DNA from: Deltaproteobacteria bacterium
Lineage (GTDB): Bacteria > Desulfobacterota > Dissulfuribacteria > Dissulfuribacterales > Sh68
Length of the DNA: 40,356 nucleotides
Direction: 5' to 3'
NCBI GenBank assembly: GCA_021787835.1
Contig: JAJYLJ010000005.1
Coordinates: 1 to 40,356 of the forward strand
The notes under the pieces are model-generated. The model worked only from the letters and a program-made list of their open reading frames with translations, did no database searches and had not been told where the DNA came from. Every line of letters begins with the position of its first letter. Position 1 is the stretch's first letter. Both the position numbers and the translations under genes were made by a program. Positions 29,838-39,865 of this stretch are shown piece after piece.

Positions 29838-30623
29838 ATGGACGATACCATGGGCATATTGTGGCAATGTCTGATCTTCTGTCTGGGGGCATGTGCGGGC
29901 AGCTTCTTGAATGTCTGCATATACCGTCTGCCGCAAGGAAGATCGATAGTAAGACCGGGCTCGGCCTGCATGAACTGCGGCCATAATCTGGCATGGTGGG
30001 AAAATATTCCGATCTTGAGCTTTATCTTGTTGAGGGCCAGATGCAGTTCATGCGGCGCCAGGGTGTCCTTTCAATACCCGATAGTAGAAGCACTTACGGG
30101 GGTCATGGCGCTGATGCTGTGGCGCAAATTCGGGCTTTCCGCGGAATTTTTCATTTATTTTTATTTTACATCGAATTTAATAATTATAACGTTTATTGAT
30201 ATGGAACATCAAATTATCCCTGATGTGCTATCCATCCAGGGGATGATTTTGGGTATCTTATTTTCTTTCTTAACGGCCCATCCAGGGTGGATCAATTCAA
30301 TCCTGGGTATGTTGCTGGGCGGAGGGACATTATACCTCGTAGCCTGGGGTTATCAACTTGCCGCAAAAAAGGAGGGGATGGGCGGAGGAGACATAAAACT
30401 TTTGGCGATGATAGGTGCCTTTTTGGGCTGGAAGGCCGTGCCGCTGGTCATATTTTTAAGCGCCGGAGTCGGATCGGTAATAGGCCTATCTCTCATCCTG
30501 ATGCAAAAGGGCACAAGGCATACCGCGGTTCCCTACGGGCCCTTTCTGGCCCTTGCGGCCGTCATCTCGCTTTTATATGGAACGGCGCTCACAAACTGGT
30601 ATCTCAATCTTATGGCTGGTTAG
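29838..30623 (+). CDS. pilD: Prepilin peptidase (A24 family)
   Basis: GACAGSFLNVCIYRLPQGRSIVRPGSACMNCGHNLAWWENIPILSFILLRARCSSCGARVSFQYPIVE, FIDMEHQIIPD, GMGGGDIKLLAMIGAFLGWK. Confidence 0.97.
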   Translation: MDDTMGILWQCLIFCLGACAGSFLNVCIYRLPQGRSIVRPGSACMNCGHNLAWWENIPILSFILLRARCSSCGARVSFQYPIVEALTGVMALMLWRKFGLSAEFFIYFYFTSNLIIITFIDMEHQIIPDVLSIQGMILGILFSFLTAHPGWINSILGMLLGGGTLYLVAWGYQLAAKKEGMGGGDIKLLAMIGAFLGWKAVPLVIFLSAGVGSVIGLSLILMQKGTRHTAVPYGPFLALAAVISLLYGTALTNWYLNLMAG

Positions 30624-30716
30624 CTGATATTCAAAAAAATTACGCAACCGGCGAAACAACAGCCTCTTCCTTTATTAAGAAAATAATAAGCAGTCAAATA
30701 GACCTTGCCGTCCGCA

Positions 30717-33095
30717 TCAGATATCAAGTCTTTTTAATCTCAACGCATTAGTAATGACCGATACGGAGCTGAAGCTCATGGCGGCCGCTGCGATCATCGG
30801 GCTTAGAAGTATTCCAGAAAAAGGATAGAGCGCACCGGCCGCGATCGGCACACCAAGGGAATTATAAATAAAGGCGAAAAATAGATTCTGCCTGATATTG
30901 CGCATTGTCGCGCGGCTAAGCCGCCTGGCCTTCACAATACCCATGATGTCCCCCTTCACGAGTGTAACACCGGCGCTTTCCATGGCCACATCGGTCCCCG
31001 TGCCCATAGCTATCCCTACATGGGCCTGGGCGAGGGCAGGGGCGTCGTTGATTCCATCGCCCGCCATGGCGACAATCCTGCCTTCATTTTTTAGTCTTTT
31101 TACAACCTCATTTTTTTCTCCTGGCAGGACCTCAGCCTCTATCTCATCTATGCCAAGCCTGCGCCCTACGGCCTCCGCTGTAGTGCGGCTGTCTCCTGTA
31201 AGCATGATCAGCCTGATCCCGTCCCCTTGAAGCGCCCTTACGGCCTCGGCGCTCGTCTCCTTGGGCGGATCGGCCACGCCAAGAAACCCTGCAAGGCGCC
31301 CGTCAACAGACACGAAGACAATGGTCTCACCCTCGGCGCGGCGCGCTTCGGCAGCGCCCGATACGGGCCCTGCGTCCACACCAAGGGCCGTCATCATGTT
31401 TTGATTGCCGATCCCTACCCTCTTATTATCAACCCGACCGGTTACACCTTTACCCGGGGCTGCCTCAAAATCAATGGCGGCGGCTGGCTCTATGCCGCGC
31501 TCCAAAGCGCCCTTCACAACGGCCTCTGCCAATGGATGCTCGCTGCCGCGCTCGAGCCCTGCGGCGAGCCGCAAGACACCTCCAGAGTCAAAACCATCCG
31601 CGGCCTTAACGGTCACAAGCCTTGGCCTGCCTTCTGTCAAGGTCCCCGTCTTGTCGATGACGAGGGTATTAACGCGCTCCATGACCTCAAGGGCCTCTGC
31701 GTTCCTTATGAGCACACCGGCCTGGGCCCCGCGCCCTGTCCCGACCATTATGGACATGGGGGTTGCAAGCCCAAGCGCGCAAGGACAGGCAATAATCAAG
31801 ACGGCCACAGAATTTAAAATGGCGTAAGCCATGCGGGGCTCCGGTCCAAAAACAGCCCATACGATAAAGGCCGCGATAGATGCCATGACAACAGCCGGCA
31901 CGAAATAGCCCGCTGTCATGTCGGCGACGCGCTGTATGGGCGCGCGGCTTCTCTGCGCCTCACCCACCATCTTTATGATCTGGGCAAGCAGTGTCTCGCC
32001 GCCTACCCTCTCAGCCTCTATCAAAAGCGTTCCCGTAGTATTTACGGTCGCCCCAATGACCCTGTCGCCAGGATTCTTCTCAACAGGCATCGATTCCCCT
32101 GTCATCATGGACTCGTCCACAAAACTCTTGCCGTCGACAACCCTTGCGTCAACAGGTATCTTCTCCCCAGGCCTCACCCTTAAACGGTCTCCAGGCTTGA
32201 CCATTTCAAGCGGCACATCCTCTTCAGAGCCATTCTGCCCGACCATCCTCGCGGTCTTTGGAGATAATCCAAGAAGCGCCCTTATCGCTCCGCTGGCGCC
32301 CTTGCGCGCCCTGAGCTCCAGCACCTGCCCAAGGAGAACCAAGGTTGTAATTACGCCGGCAGCCTCGAAATATACAGGCACCTGCCCGGTTTCCATCCTG
32401 AATGACGGAGGAAAGATACCGGGAAACAGTGTTGCGACAATGCTGTAGCCCCATGTGGTGCCCACTCCAATCCCTATAAGCGTAAACATGTTGAGATTAA
32501 GACTCACCATGGATTGTGCAGCCCTGGTCAGAATGGGCCAGCCGCACCATAGCACTACGGGCGCTGAAAGTATAAACTCAAGCCAAGGACCAAGGCCAGG
32601 AGGTATAAAGCCGCCAGGCATGGCCCCGCCCATTGATGACATCGAAATAAGAAAAAGAGGCACGGTAAACGCAAGGCTTGCCCAGAAACGCCTGGTCATG
32701 CCCCTCAGCTCTGAATCGTCATCTTCATCGAGCGTGAACGTCTCTGGCTCAAGGGCCATGCCGCACTTGGGGCATATACCAGGCCCTATCTGTCTGACCT
32801 CGCGGTCCATCGGACAGGTATAAACAGTGCCCGCCGGGACCTCTGCCATCTTTTCCTTTTTGGCGCCAGGCGAGAGGTATTTTTGCGGATTTTGCGCAAA
32901 CTTGGCCCGGCAGCCTTCACAACAAAAATAATATGTCTTGTCACCATAAACGTGTTTGTATGGAGTTTTGCCGGTATCGACGGTCATGCCGCAGACCGGG
33001 TCAACAGCCACTGAGCCCGGGACCTGAGGTCTCTTAAGCTTATGTATTACACAATGCGGGCAGGTATCAATCTTGATATCTTTCAGCTCTTCCAT
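30717..33095 (-). CDS. copA: Copper-translocating P-type ATPase with N-terminal YHS and heavy-metal-binding domains
   Basis: N-terminal [16 protein letters not shown]...[20 protein letters not shown], heavy-metal-binding [67 protein letters not shown]. Confidence 0.96.
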   Translation of the reverse strand: MEELKDIKIDTCPHCVIHKLKRPQVPGSVAVDPVCGMTVDTGKTPYKHVYGDKTYYFCCEGCRAKFAQNPQKYLSPGAKKEKMAEVPAGTVYTCPMDREVRQIGPGICPKCGMALEPETFTLDEDDDSELRGMTRRFWASLAFTVPLFLISMSSMGGAMPGGFIPPGLGPWLEFILSAPVVLWCGWPILTRAAQSMVSLNLNMFTLIGIGVGTTWGYSIVATLFPGIFPPSFRMETGQVPVYFEAAGVITTLVLLGQVLELRARKGASGAIRALLGLSPKTARMVGQNGSEEDVPLEMVKPGDRLRVRPGEKIPVDARVVDGKSFVDESMMTGESMPVEKNPGDRVIGATVNTTGTLLIEAERVGGETLLAQIIKMVGEAQRSRAPIQRVADMTAGYFVPAVVMASIAAFIVWAVFGPEPRMAYAILNSVAVLIIACPCALGLATPMSIMVGTGRGAQAGVLIRNAEALEVMERVNTLVIDKTGTLTEGRPRLVTVKAADGFDSGGVLRLAAGLERGSEHPLAEAVVKGALERGIEPAAAIDFEAAPGKGVTGRVDNKRVGIGNQNMMTALGVDAGPVSGAAEARRAEGETIVFVSVDGRLAGFLGVADPPKETSAEAVRALQGDGIRLIMLTGDSRTTAEAVGRRLGIDEIEAEVLPGEKNEVVKRLKNEGRIVAMAGDGINDAPALAQAHVGIAMGTGTDVAMESAGVTLVKGDIMGIVKARRLSRATMRNIRQNLFFAFIYNSLGVPIAAGALYPFSGILLSPMIAAAAMSFSSVSVITNALRLKRLDI

Positions 33096-33247
33096 GTCAC
33101 GCTCTCCGTTTGGGTATTGATTGTAATTTAGATTATAAAACAGATAAGTTTAAAAAATACACCCCCTTCTGAAAGAGGTTGATTCATGCTATTAAAATAT
33201 AATTTTTCCTTAAATCCACAAAATCTAGAGGAGAAGGGAAAACTGGC

Positions 33248-35074
33248 ATGAAAAAGAAGGTCTTTCTTGGCGTAGTCATCATACTGTTCAGCCAGATTTG
33301 CGCGCTGACCGGCCAGGTCCACGCGGCTTCAGCCAAATGGACGTTTATGGTCTATATGGCCGGCCAGAACAACCTTTCCCCTGAAGTTCTGCAAAATGTG
33401 CTGGATATGATGAAGGTAGGCTCTGACGCAGACGTAAACATTGTTATACAGGCCGGCCTGGATTCTCTCTATACGCCCCAGGTGCCTGATACCACTGCAT
33501 ACAGGTGCAAGGTGCTTAAAAACGGGCTTGACTGCTCAGCGATGGGGTACGATGCCGACATGTCCGCCACGCAGACCCTCACCGACTTCATCACATGGGC
33601 AACGTCGGCCTTCCCCGCCAACAGATACGCATTGGTCCTCTGGGATCACGGCCTTGGCTGGTTGGGCGGCGCAGGAAGGGGCAATGGGTCATGGAGCCGC
33701 AGCATCTTTGAAAACGACAACAACAACTCCTTCATGTCTATCAACGGGCTTGATACGGCCCTTCGGCAAGCAGGCGTCTATTTCGACCTTATTGACTTTG
33801 ACGCATGTCTGATGGGCATGTGGGAGGTTTTGGGAGGGATGTATGGCCAGGCAAGATATGTGACATTTTCAGAGACAAGCGTGCCCGGAAACGGCAACCC
33901 GTATAGTCTAATATTGTCTGACCTTATAGAAAACCCCGACATGGACGGAAGACAACTCGGGGCCGCCATCGTTGATGATTACATATCTTACTATAAGACG
34001 CCAGGCCAGGACCAGACGAGCGTAACCAAATCGCTCGTCGATACCAGCGCCGTCCCTGCACTGAACACAAGCATCCAAAACTTAGGGGAAACGCTTTACA
34101 ATAACCTTGACGCCAACCTGAAGGCGCTTACCGATGTAAGCGGTAAGGTTCAGAGTTACCAAGACATGCCAGGAAGCGTTGATCTCGGCGATCTTTGCGA
34201 CAATCTTGCAATCCTGGGTCAACCGATAGCCCAATATGCAAACCAGGTCAAAGACATTCTGGAAGGACAAGTGGTATTAAAATCAGGTCTGTTTTCATCA
34301 TCGTATTCCATAGGCAATCTGCTCAACAGCTCGAATGTAGACCGGTCCCACGGACTTGCGATCAATTTCCCGTCTTTGAACGCCCTGTCTCAGGATGAAA
34401 TCACGCAATATCAGACCTTAGACGTATTTAACCAGGCGCCTCAATGGGCCTCTTTCATAGCGGCATTTATAGAAAAGACCCAGGGCATATCGGCGGCCAA
34501 GGTGACGGGCAATTTTATGTTTACCGCTTATTGGCAGACCTTAAACGGAGGGACATCCATGGCCGATCTCGACCTGTATATAATAGAACCTGACGGCGTG
34601 TTCGCCCCATGGATGGGCTCGACTACTCCCAACGGGTTCTTCTCACCCGACTCATCGGTCAGCGGCAAAAGCTTTGAATCATATACGGCGCTTCCCAAGG
34701 TTACATCCGGTCTGTACATTCCGGCGATAAATTTCTATAGCGGCGGTCCTTCAAACGAACAATCCGTGCTTGCATATTGTCTGTACAATCCAGATATTTC
34801 ATCATGGAACCCGACAAGCTTCGGACCTCAAAAGATGGGGATCTGGAACCCAGCGCCTAAAATCTGGAACGACAACGTCATACAACTGCTCAGCCAGAAC
34901 TATTATTCTGACTGGTGGATACCGACCTCGGTGGAGAAAATGCTTTCAAGGATGCCGATAAGATTCAAACGCGCCTTCTGGAATATGATTCAGACACAAA
35001 AGAAAGAAAAAATTCAAAAAAGGACATCACAATGGCCCGCTATATACTCTTATCACTACCGGTCTTTATTTTGA
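33248..35074 (+). CDS. Secreted clostripain-family (peptidase C11) cysteine protease
   Basis: Signal peptide MKKKVFLGVVIILFSQICALTGQVHAASA; KWTFMVYMAGQNNLSPEVLQNVLDMMKVGS; putative catalytic His in LVLWDHGLGW and Cys in LIDFDACLMGMWEVL. Confidence 0.9.
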   Translation: MKKKVFLGVVIILFSQICALTGQVHAASAKWTFMVYMAGQNNLSPEVLQNVLDMMKVGSDADVNIVIQAGLDSLYTPQVPDTTAYRCKVLKNGLDCSAMGYDADMSATQTLTDFITWATSAFPANRYALVLWDHGLGWLGGAGRGNGSWSRSIFENDNNNSFMSINGLDTALRQAGVYFDLIDFDACLMGMWEVLGGMYGQARYVTFSETSVPGNGNPYSLILSDLIENPDMDGRQLGAAIVDDYISYYKTPGQDQTSVTKSLVDTSAVPALNTSIQNLGETLYNNLDANLKALTDVSGKVQSYQDMPGSVDLGDLCDNLAILGQPIAQYANQVKDILEGQVVLKSGLFSSSYSIGNLLNSSNVDRSHGLAINFPSLNALSQDEITQYQTLDVFNQAPQWASFIAAFIEKTQGISAAKVTGNFMFTAYWQTLNGGTSMADLDLYIIEPDGVFAPWMGSTTPNGFFSPDSSVSGKSFESYTALPKVTSGLYIPAINFYSGGPSNEQSVLAYCLYNPDISSWNPTSFGPQKMGIWNPAPKIWNDNVIQLLSQNYYSDWWIPTSVEKMLSRMPIRFKRAFWNMIQTQKKEKIQKRTSQWPAIYSYHYRSLF

Positions 35075-35430
35075 TGATCTCTTGCTCTCAGACATCCCAG
35101 GCCATCCAGGGATCTCATGAACAAGGACAGCAGATGGCCAGAAAGGTGACCATTTCGGACATACTCGGCGATCCGACGCTAAATGGTGAAACGGTAACAG
35201 TGCAAGGACGCTACATGGGATGGTCTTCATGCGGCTCGAATACCACAATGCTCACAAGGAGCGATTGGGTCCTGAGGGATGAGACGGGCTGCATCTTTGT
35301 AACAGGCGGAACACCGCCAGGCATAAGACCCTATTCGAAACCCGAGATACAGGCGCAACCAGTGACGATCACGGCCAGGGTTGAGTGGATAGGCGGCAAG
35401 GTCATTCTTAGATTTATAAAAGGCGAATAG
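35032..35430 (+). CDS. Small putative lipoprotein with an OB-fold-like region
   Basis: ATG at 35032 gives MARYILLSLPVFILMISCSQTSQA (lipoprotein-like signal). Remainder ...ILGDPTLNGETVTVQGRYMGWSSCGS...DWVLRDETGCIFVTGG...VTITARVEWIGGKVILRF resembles OB-fold strands. The ORF-track start at 34915 is less likely. Confidence 0.7.
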   Translation: MARYILLSLPVFILMISCSQTSQAIQGSHEQGQQMARKVTISDILGDPTLNGETVTVQGRYMGWSSCGSNTTMLTRSDWVLRDETGCIFVTGGTPPGIRPYSKPEIQAQPVTITARVEWIGGKVILRFIKGE

Positions 35431-35482
35431 TGCATCGACAATCCTTGCAATCCATATCCAAATACAGATTTTTAAAATAATC

Positions 35483-36826
35483 ATGCCTAGAAGAAAAAGA
35501 GGCGGGAAAGGGCCTTGCGATATTTTGGCGGAGGCCACGGTGGAGTCATTGTCGCATGACGGGCGCGGAATAGCCCGGCTGGACGGGAAGACAATATTTA
35601 TAGACCAGGCGCTCCCTGACGAGATTGTCAAGTTCAAATACACAAAAAGGCGGGCCGGCTTTGATGAGGGCGTCACGGTTGAGGTCACGAATAACCCTTC
35701 GCCGGACAGGGCGGAGCCCAAGTGCAGGCATTTCGGGCGCTGCGGCGGGTGCAGTATGCAACATATAAAGCCGGATGTTCAGATAAAAATAAAGGAACAG
35801 ACACTTCTTGAAAACTTGAAGCACTTTGGCCGCGTTGAGCCTGGCGGACTCCTCCCCCCGCTTATAGGCCCTTCATGGGGCTACAGACGTTCGGCTCGTC
35901 TGGGAGTAAGGTATGTAGAAAAAAAAGGAAAAGTATTAGTGGGTTTCAGGGAAAAAAACAGCGGCTTTATAGCCGATATGGATTCCTGTGAGGTGCTTGA
36001 TCCCGGTATAGGCGGGCTGATACCTGAACTCCGTGAACTTATCTCTGGCCTAAAGGCCTTCAAAAATATTCCACAGATCGAGGCAGCAGCCGGAGACAAC
36101 GCCACGGCCCTTGTCTTCCGTCATACAACAGGACTTATAGATAAGGACCTGGAGGCGCTCAGGGTTTTTGCCATAAGACACAGGCTCCATATATATCTTC
36201 AATCCGGAGGGCCCGATACTGTCCGCATCCTTTGGCCTGAAAATGCCGGAATGTTAAACTACGGCATCCCCGATTTCGATGTCGATATATCCTTTATGCC
36301 AGGAGATTTCATCCAGATCAACAAGGCCATAAACCTTTTGATGGTGTCAAGGGCCATAAAGATGCTTGCGCCTGAATCAGGTGATGCGATTCTTGACCTC
36401 TTCTGCGGTCTTGGGAATTTCACCCTTCCCATCTCACGGTTAGCCGGCTCTGTCGTTGGTATTGAAGGCAATAGGACCATGACGAAACGCGCAATTGATA
36501 ACGCAAGAATCAACGGAGTAAACAACGCCGGATTTTATGCCGCTGACTTAAGCGCTAATTTTGACGCAGCGGCATTGGCAAAGGAAAAATTTGACAAGGC
36601 GCTGATCGACCCGCCACGCTCGGGCGCCTTAGAGGCCGTCCGTATTCTGCCAAGGCTTGGAGTCAACAGGATTGTCTATATATCCTGCAACCCTGCAACG
36701 CTGGCGAGAGACGCCGGAGAACTGGTCAACGACGCCGGATTCCGCCTGGTTTCCGCGGCGGTAATGGATATGTTCCCACATACAACACACACCGAGGCAA
36801 TGGCCGTATTTGAAAGAGGAGTCTGA
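35483..36826 (+). CDS. rlmD: RlmD/RumA-family 23S rRNA (uracil-C5)-methyltransferase
   Basis: N-terminal TRAM-like region; Fe-S ligands CRHFGRCGGCSMQH; SAM motif DAILDLFCGLGNFTLPIS; FDKALIDPPRSGA; IVYISCNPATLARD. Confidence 0.93.
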   Translation: MPRRKRGGKGPCDILAEATVESLSHDGRGIARLDGKTIFIDQALPDEIVKFKYTKRRAGFDEGVTVEVTNNPSPDRAEPKCRHFGRCGGCSMQHIKPDVQIKIKEQTLLENLKHFGRVEPGGLLPPLIGPSWGYRRSARLGVRYVEKKGKVLVGFREKNSGFIADMDSCEVLDPGIGGLIPELRELISGLKAFKNIPQIEAAAGDNATALVFRHTTGLIDKDLEALRVFAIRHRLHIYLQSGGPDTVRILWPENAGMLNYGIPDFDVDISFMPGDFIQINKAINLLMVSRAIKMLAPESGDAILDLFCGLGNFTLPISRLAGSVVGIEGNRTMTKRAIDNARINGVNNAGFYAADLSANFDAAALAKEKFDKALIDPPRSGALEAVRILPRLGVNRIVYISCNPATLARDAGELVNDAGFRLVSAAVMDMFPHTTHTEAMAVFERGV

Positions 36827-36828
36827 TA

Positions 36829-38637
36829 ATGGCCATAAGAAAAAACGGCTGGTTGAGGCGGCCTTGCTCGGGAATCTTTTTACATTCCCTTGCAATGTGT
36901 CTTCTTTCTGCAATCTTTTACAGCATTTCATGCACGTACACGCTGGCTGCGCAACAAGACGGCAAGGCGTCAGACTGTGTTGTACACATAGGCGGATATC
37001 TGGTTGACTCACACAACGACCCAGTGCCCGGCGCCTGGATACAGCCGGTCATTAACGGAAGGCCGTATATGGCGATCGCGGCTCAAAACAGCAAGGAAAC
37101 CCGGAATATTGAAGGTTTGACCACAACATCGGCCGATGGCGCTTATCAGGTAGCCATTGATATTTCAGGCAAGGCATTAAGGACGGCAAAGATAGGGCTT
37201 GATATCCGCAAACCAAATTTTGAAAAAAAACGCATCGTGATACCCGTTGAAAAGATGGCAGCTCTTGACCGTAACCGCTATATAAAAATTGATATCCAGA
37301 TAAAGCGGATAATAGAGCCGGCCTTCTGGATTGCAACAGGCATCTTTCTGCTGACCTATATATTTATATCCCTTGAACTCCTTCACAGGACGCTGGCTGC
37401 CATGCTGGGCGCCTCGCTCATGCTCATTATCACATACACCATCGGCGCGCTTGATCCTCAATATCATATCATATCATATGAACAGGCCATCCGCGCAATA
37501 GACATGAATGTGGTCTTTCTGCTCATGGGCATGATGATAATCGTAGGCATACTTAAAAAAACAGGCGTCTTCCAGTGGTGCGCTTACAAGACCTGCCAAT
37601 TGACAAGGGGTAAAATATTCCTCTCGGCCGTAGCGCTTATGTCGTTAACGGCCACGATCTCGGCGTTTCTTGACAACGTGACAACAATGCTTCTTCTTAC
37701 GCCAATAGCCATAGAAATAGCGGTCTTAATCGGGCTTGCCCCCATGGCCCTGCTCATCCCCTTGATTTTCGCATCAAACATAGGCGGGACGGCAACACTT
37801 ATAGGAGATCCTCCGAACATAATGATAGGTTCGTATACAGGCCTCACTTTTATGGATTTCGCAAGGACGCTTACACCAATTGCGGCCATGTGCATGTTGT
37901 GTCTGGCAGTCTTTACAAGGCTCTTTTACAGACAGGCTTACAGAGAAACAGCGGCGAAAGACATGAAGTCTGTCATGGCCAGACTCCGCATGGAATACCG
38001 CATCAAAGACCGTGCGCTCCTTATTGTAGGCATGGCAATCATGTCTTTAACCATAGGGCTTTTTATGTGTCATGGCCTATTTCATATGGAGGTAAGCATT
38101 GCGGCCCTGTTCGGGGCCTCGCTTCTTTTGACATACGCCGTGGTTACAAAACGCGTAAATCTGCTTGATCTGATCCGAAAAGACATTGAGTGGGCAACCC
38201 TTCTTTTCTTCATTTTCCTTTTCATTATCGTAGGCGCGGTGCAGGCCACCGGACTGCTCGCCATCATCGCGGATAAAGTTCTCAATCTCTCGCACGGCGG
38301 GCTAACGGCTGCGGTCTGTCTTATTCTATGGGTATCGGCCGTCATGAGCGCCATCGTGGACAACATACCGTTCACCGCTACCATGCTTCCGGTCGTGGCC
38401 TATCTTACAAAGATCATACCAGGGGCTGAGTCGGGCGTGCTGTGGTGGGCGCTAGCCGTCGGCGCCTGCTTCGGCGGAAACGGCACTCCTATCGGAGCGA
38501 GCGCGAATGTAGTCACTATCGGCATAGCAGAGACATTGGGATACCGTGTAAGATTTTTTGACTTTATAAAAGGCGCCCTTACCTATATGATTATAAGTGT
38601 TGCCATTGCAAATATATGCCTGGTTCTTTTCTATTAA
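36829..38637 (+). CDS. ArsB/NhaD-type (ion transporter superfamily) permease with an N-terminal extracytoplasmic domain
   Basis: N-terminal hydrophobic segment then about 110 aa of carboxypeptidase-regulatory-like beta domain (GGYLVDSHNDPVPGAWIQPV...TTTSADGAYQVAIDISG). Permease motifs AFLDNVTTMLLLTPIAIEIA, SNIGGTATLIGDPPNIMIGS, AIVDNIPFTATMLPVV, GNGTPIGASANVVTIGIAE. Confidence 0.9.
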   Translation: MAIRKNGWLRRPCSGIFLHSLAMCLLSAIFYSISCTYTLAAQQDGKASDCVVHIGGYLVDSHNDPVPGAWIQPVINGRPYMAIAAQNSKETRNIEGLTTTSADGAYQVAIDISGKALRTAKIGLDIRKPNFEKKRIVIPVEKMAALDRNRYIKIDIQIKRIIEPAFWIATGIFLLTYIFISLELLHRTLAAMLGASLMLIITYTIGALDPQYHIISYEQAIRAIDMNVVFLLMGMMIIVGILKKTGVFQWCAYKTCQLTRGKIFLSAVALMSLTATISAFLDNVTTMLLLTPIAIEIAVLIGLAPMALLIPLIFASNIGGTATLIGDPPNIMIGSYTGLTFMDFARTLTPIAAMCMLCLAVFTRLFYRQAYRETAAKDMKSVMARLRMEYRIKDRALLIVGMAIMSLTIGLFMCHGLFHMEVSIAALFGASLLLTYAVVTKRVNLLDLIRKDIEWATLLFFIFLFIIVGAVQATGLLAIIADKVLNLSHGGLTAAVCLILWVSAVMSAIVDNIPFTATMLPVVAYLTKIIPGAESGVLWWALAVGACFGGNGTPIGASANVVTIGIAETLGYRVRFFDFIKGALTYMIISVAIANICLVLFY

Positions 38638-38665
38638 GTAAGCAGACAATAAAAATAATCAAGCC

Positions 38666-39610
38666 ATGAGAAACAAAGACGTCATAGAACCTCTCACCAA
38701 ACTCCTCCTGCCAGTGGATGGAAGCGAGCCCTCCTTGCGCGCCGTTTCGTTCGCCGCAAGACTTGCCTTGCTTCTTAATGGCAGGATAGCCAAGGCAACC
38801 CTTCTACATGTAATAAGTGGGCATTATCTAAGCAGCCACATGGGCAATGTGGATTTAAGAGCGGAAACAATATTAAAAGACAAAACCGTCAAACAGCTCA
38901 AAAAACACTATTTAGAAACCAGCATAAATCCAATAATAGAGAAGGCCAGGGAAATATTTTCACAAACAGCCCCGGATACAACTCTGGACTCCACCGTGTC
39001 AGAGGGAGAGACTGCGGATATTATTGCAACTCTGGCGGAAAAAGGCGGCTATTCCACCATCGTAATGGGAAGGCGCGGCATATCCCTGGCGGCGGAGGTC
39101 TTGCTTGGCAGCGTAACATTAAAACTTTTGCACATGGACCACATAAAGACAGTCTATATCGCGGGCAATACAGCCCCTGAAGACCTTTCGCCGCAGCCGC
39201 TGTTGATACCGCTTGACGGCTCGCCCCATGCCCTCTCGGCTATCCATGAGGCCGCGCTGCTTGCCAATGCCGGCCAGTCAAGAATAATCCTTTTAAATGT
39301 CATAAACATAGCTTATTGCGCCGGAAGGATAGGGATGGGCGAAGACCTGGGCCTGGAGGCGGAAAAGGTTATCAATGAAGGCAGAAAACTCCTGATTGAA
39401 AAAGGAATAGATTCAAAGAGAATATCGGCATCAATAAGATATGGGAGCCCTGCCGGGGAGATTCTAAGGGTGGCTAAAGAAGGAGGCCCTTGCCTTATCT
39501 TGATGGGCAGGCAGGGGAGATCCGCCCTAAAAGATATATTGCTCGGCTCTGTCAGCAACGAAGTCATACACAAGAGCACGGATCATACAATAGGCATGGT
39601 AACCCGTTAA
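38666..39610 (+). CDS. Tandem universal stress protein (two UspA domains)
   Basis: KLLLPVDGSEPSLRAVSFAARLALLL ... TIVMGRRGISLAAEVLLGSVTLKLLH; second domain PLLIPLDGSPHALSAIHEAALLANA ... LILMGRQGRSALKDILLGSVSNEVIHKS. Confidence 0.95.
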   Translation: MRNKDVIEPLTKLLLPVDGSEPSLRAVSFAARLALLLNGRIAKATLLHVISGHYLSSHMGNVDLRAETILKDKTVKQLKKHYLETSINPIIEKAREIFSQTAPDTTLDSTVSEGETADIIATLAEKGGYSTIVMGRRGISLAAEVLLGSVTLKLLHMDHIKTVYIAGNTAPEDLSPQPLLIPLDGSPHALSAIHEAALLANAGQSRIILLNVINIAYCAGRIGMGEDLGLEAEKVINEGRKLLIEKGIDSKRISASIRYGSPAGEILRVAKEGGPCLILMGRQGRSALKDILLGSVSNEVIHKSTDHTIGMVTR

Positions 39611-39865
39611 GATAGCCAAAACTTTAAAGCCATAAAGATACAAATACGCCAATATAAAACAAACAAGGCATAGTGTTTTAACGGCTGCTCTCACCAGGAC
39701 AAACGTTATCCATCCGGGAGGAGTGCCATGGTCTGCGGATTCGGCCGGCCGGCGCTCAATAGAGCATTCTTCTAGCTAAGCGGGCCACTGTAAGTCATTC
39801 TGTATCCGCCAGGATTACCTGCCTCCAGCCTTTTCTTTTATAGGTGCCGATGTACCAGGCCTGGC

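Noticed and set aside
29138-29971. 277-aa minus-strand ORF antisense to lepA/pilD
   Set aside because: Lies opposite the unmistakable LepA C-terminus and PilD N-terminus; sequence shows no recognisable domain and looks like a shadow ORF.
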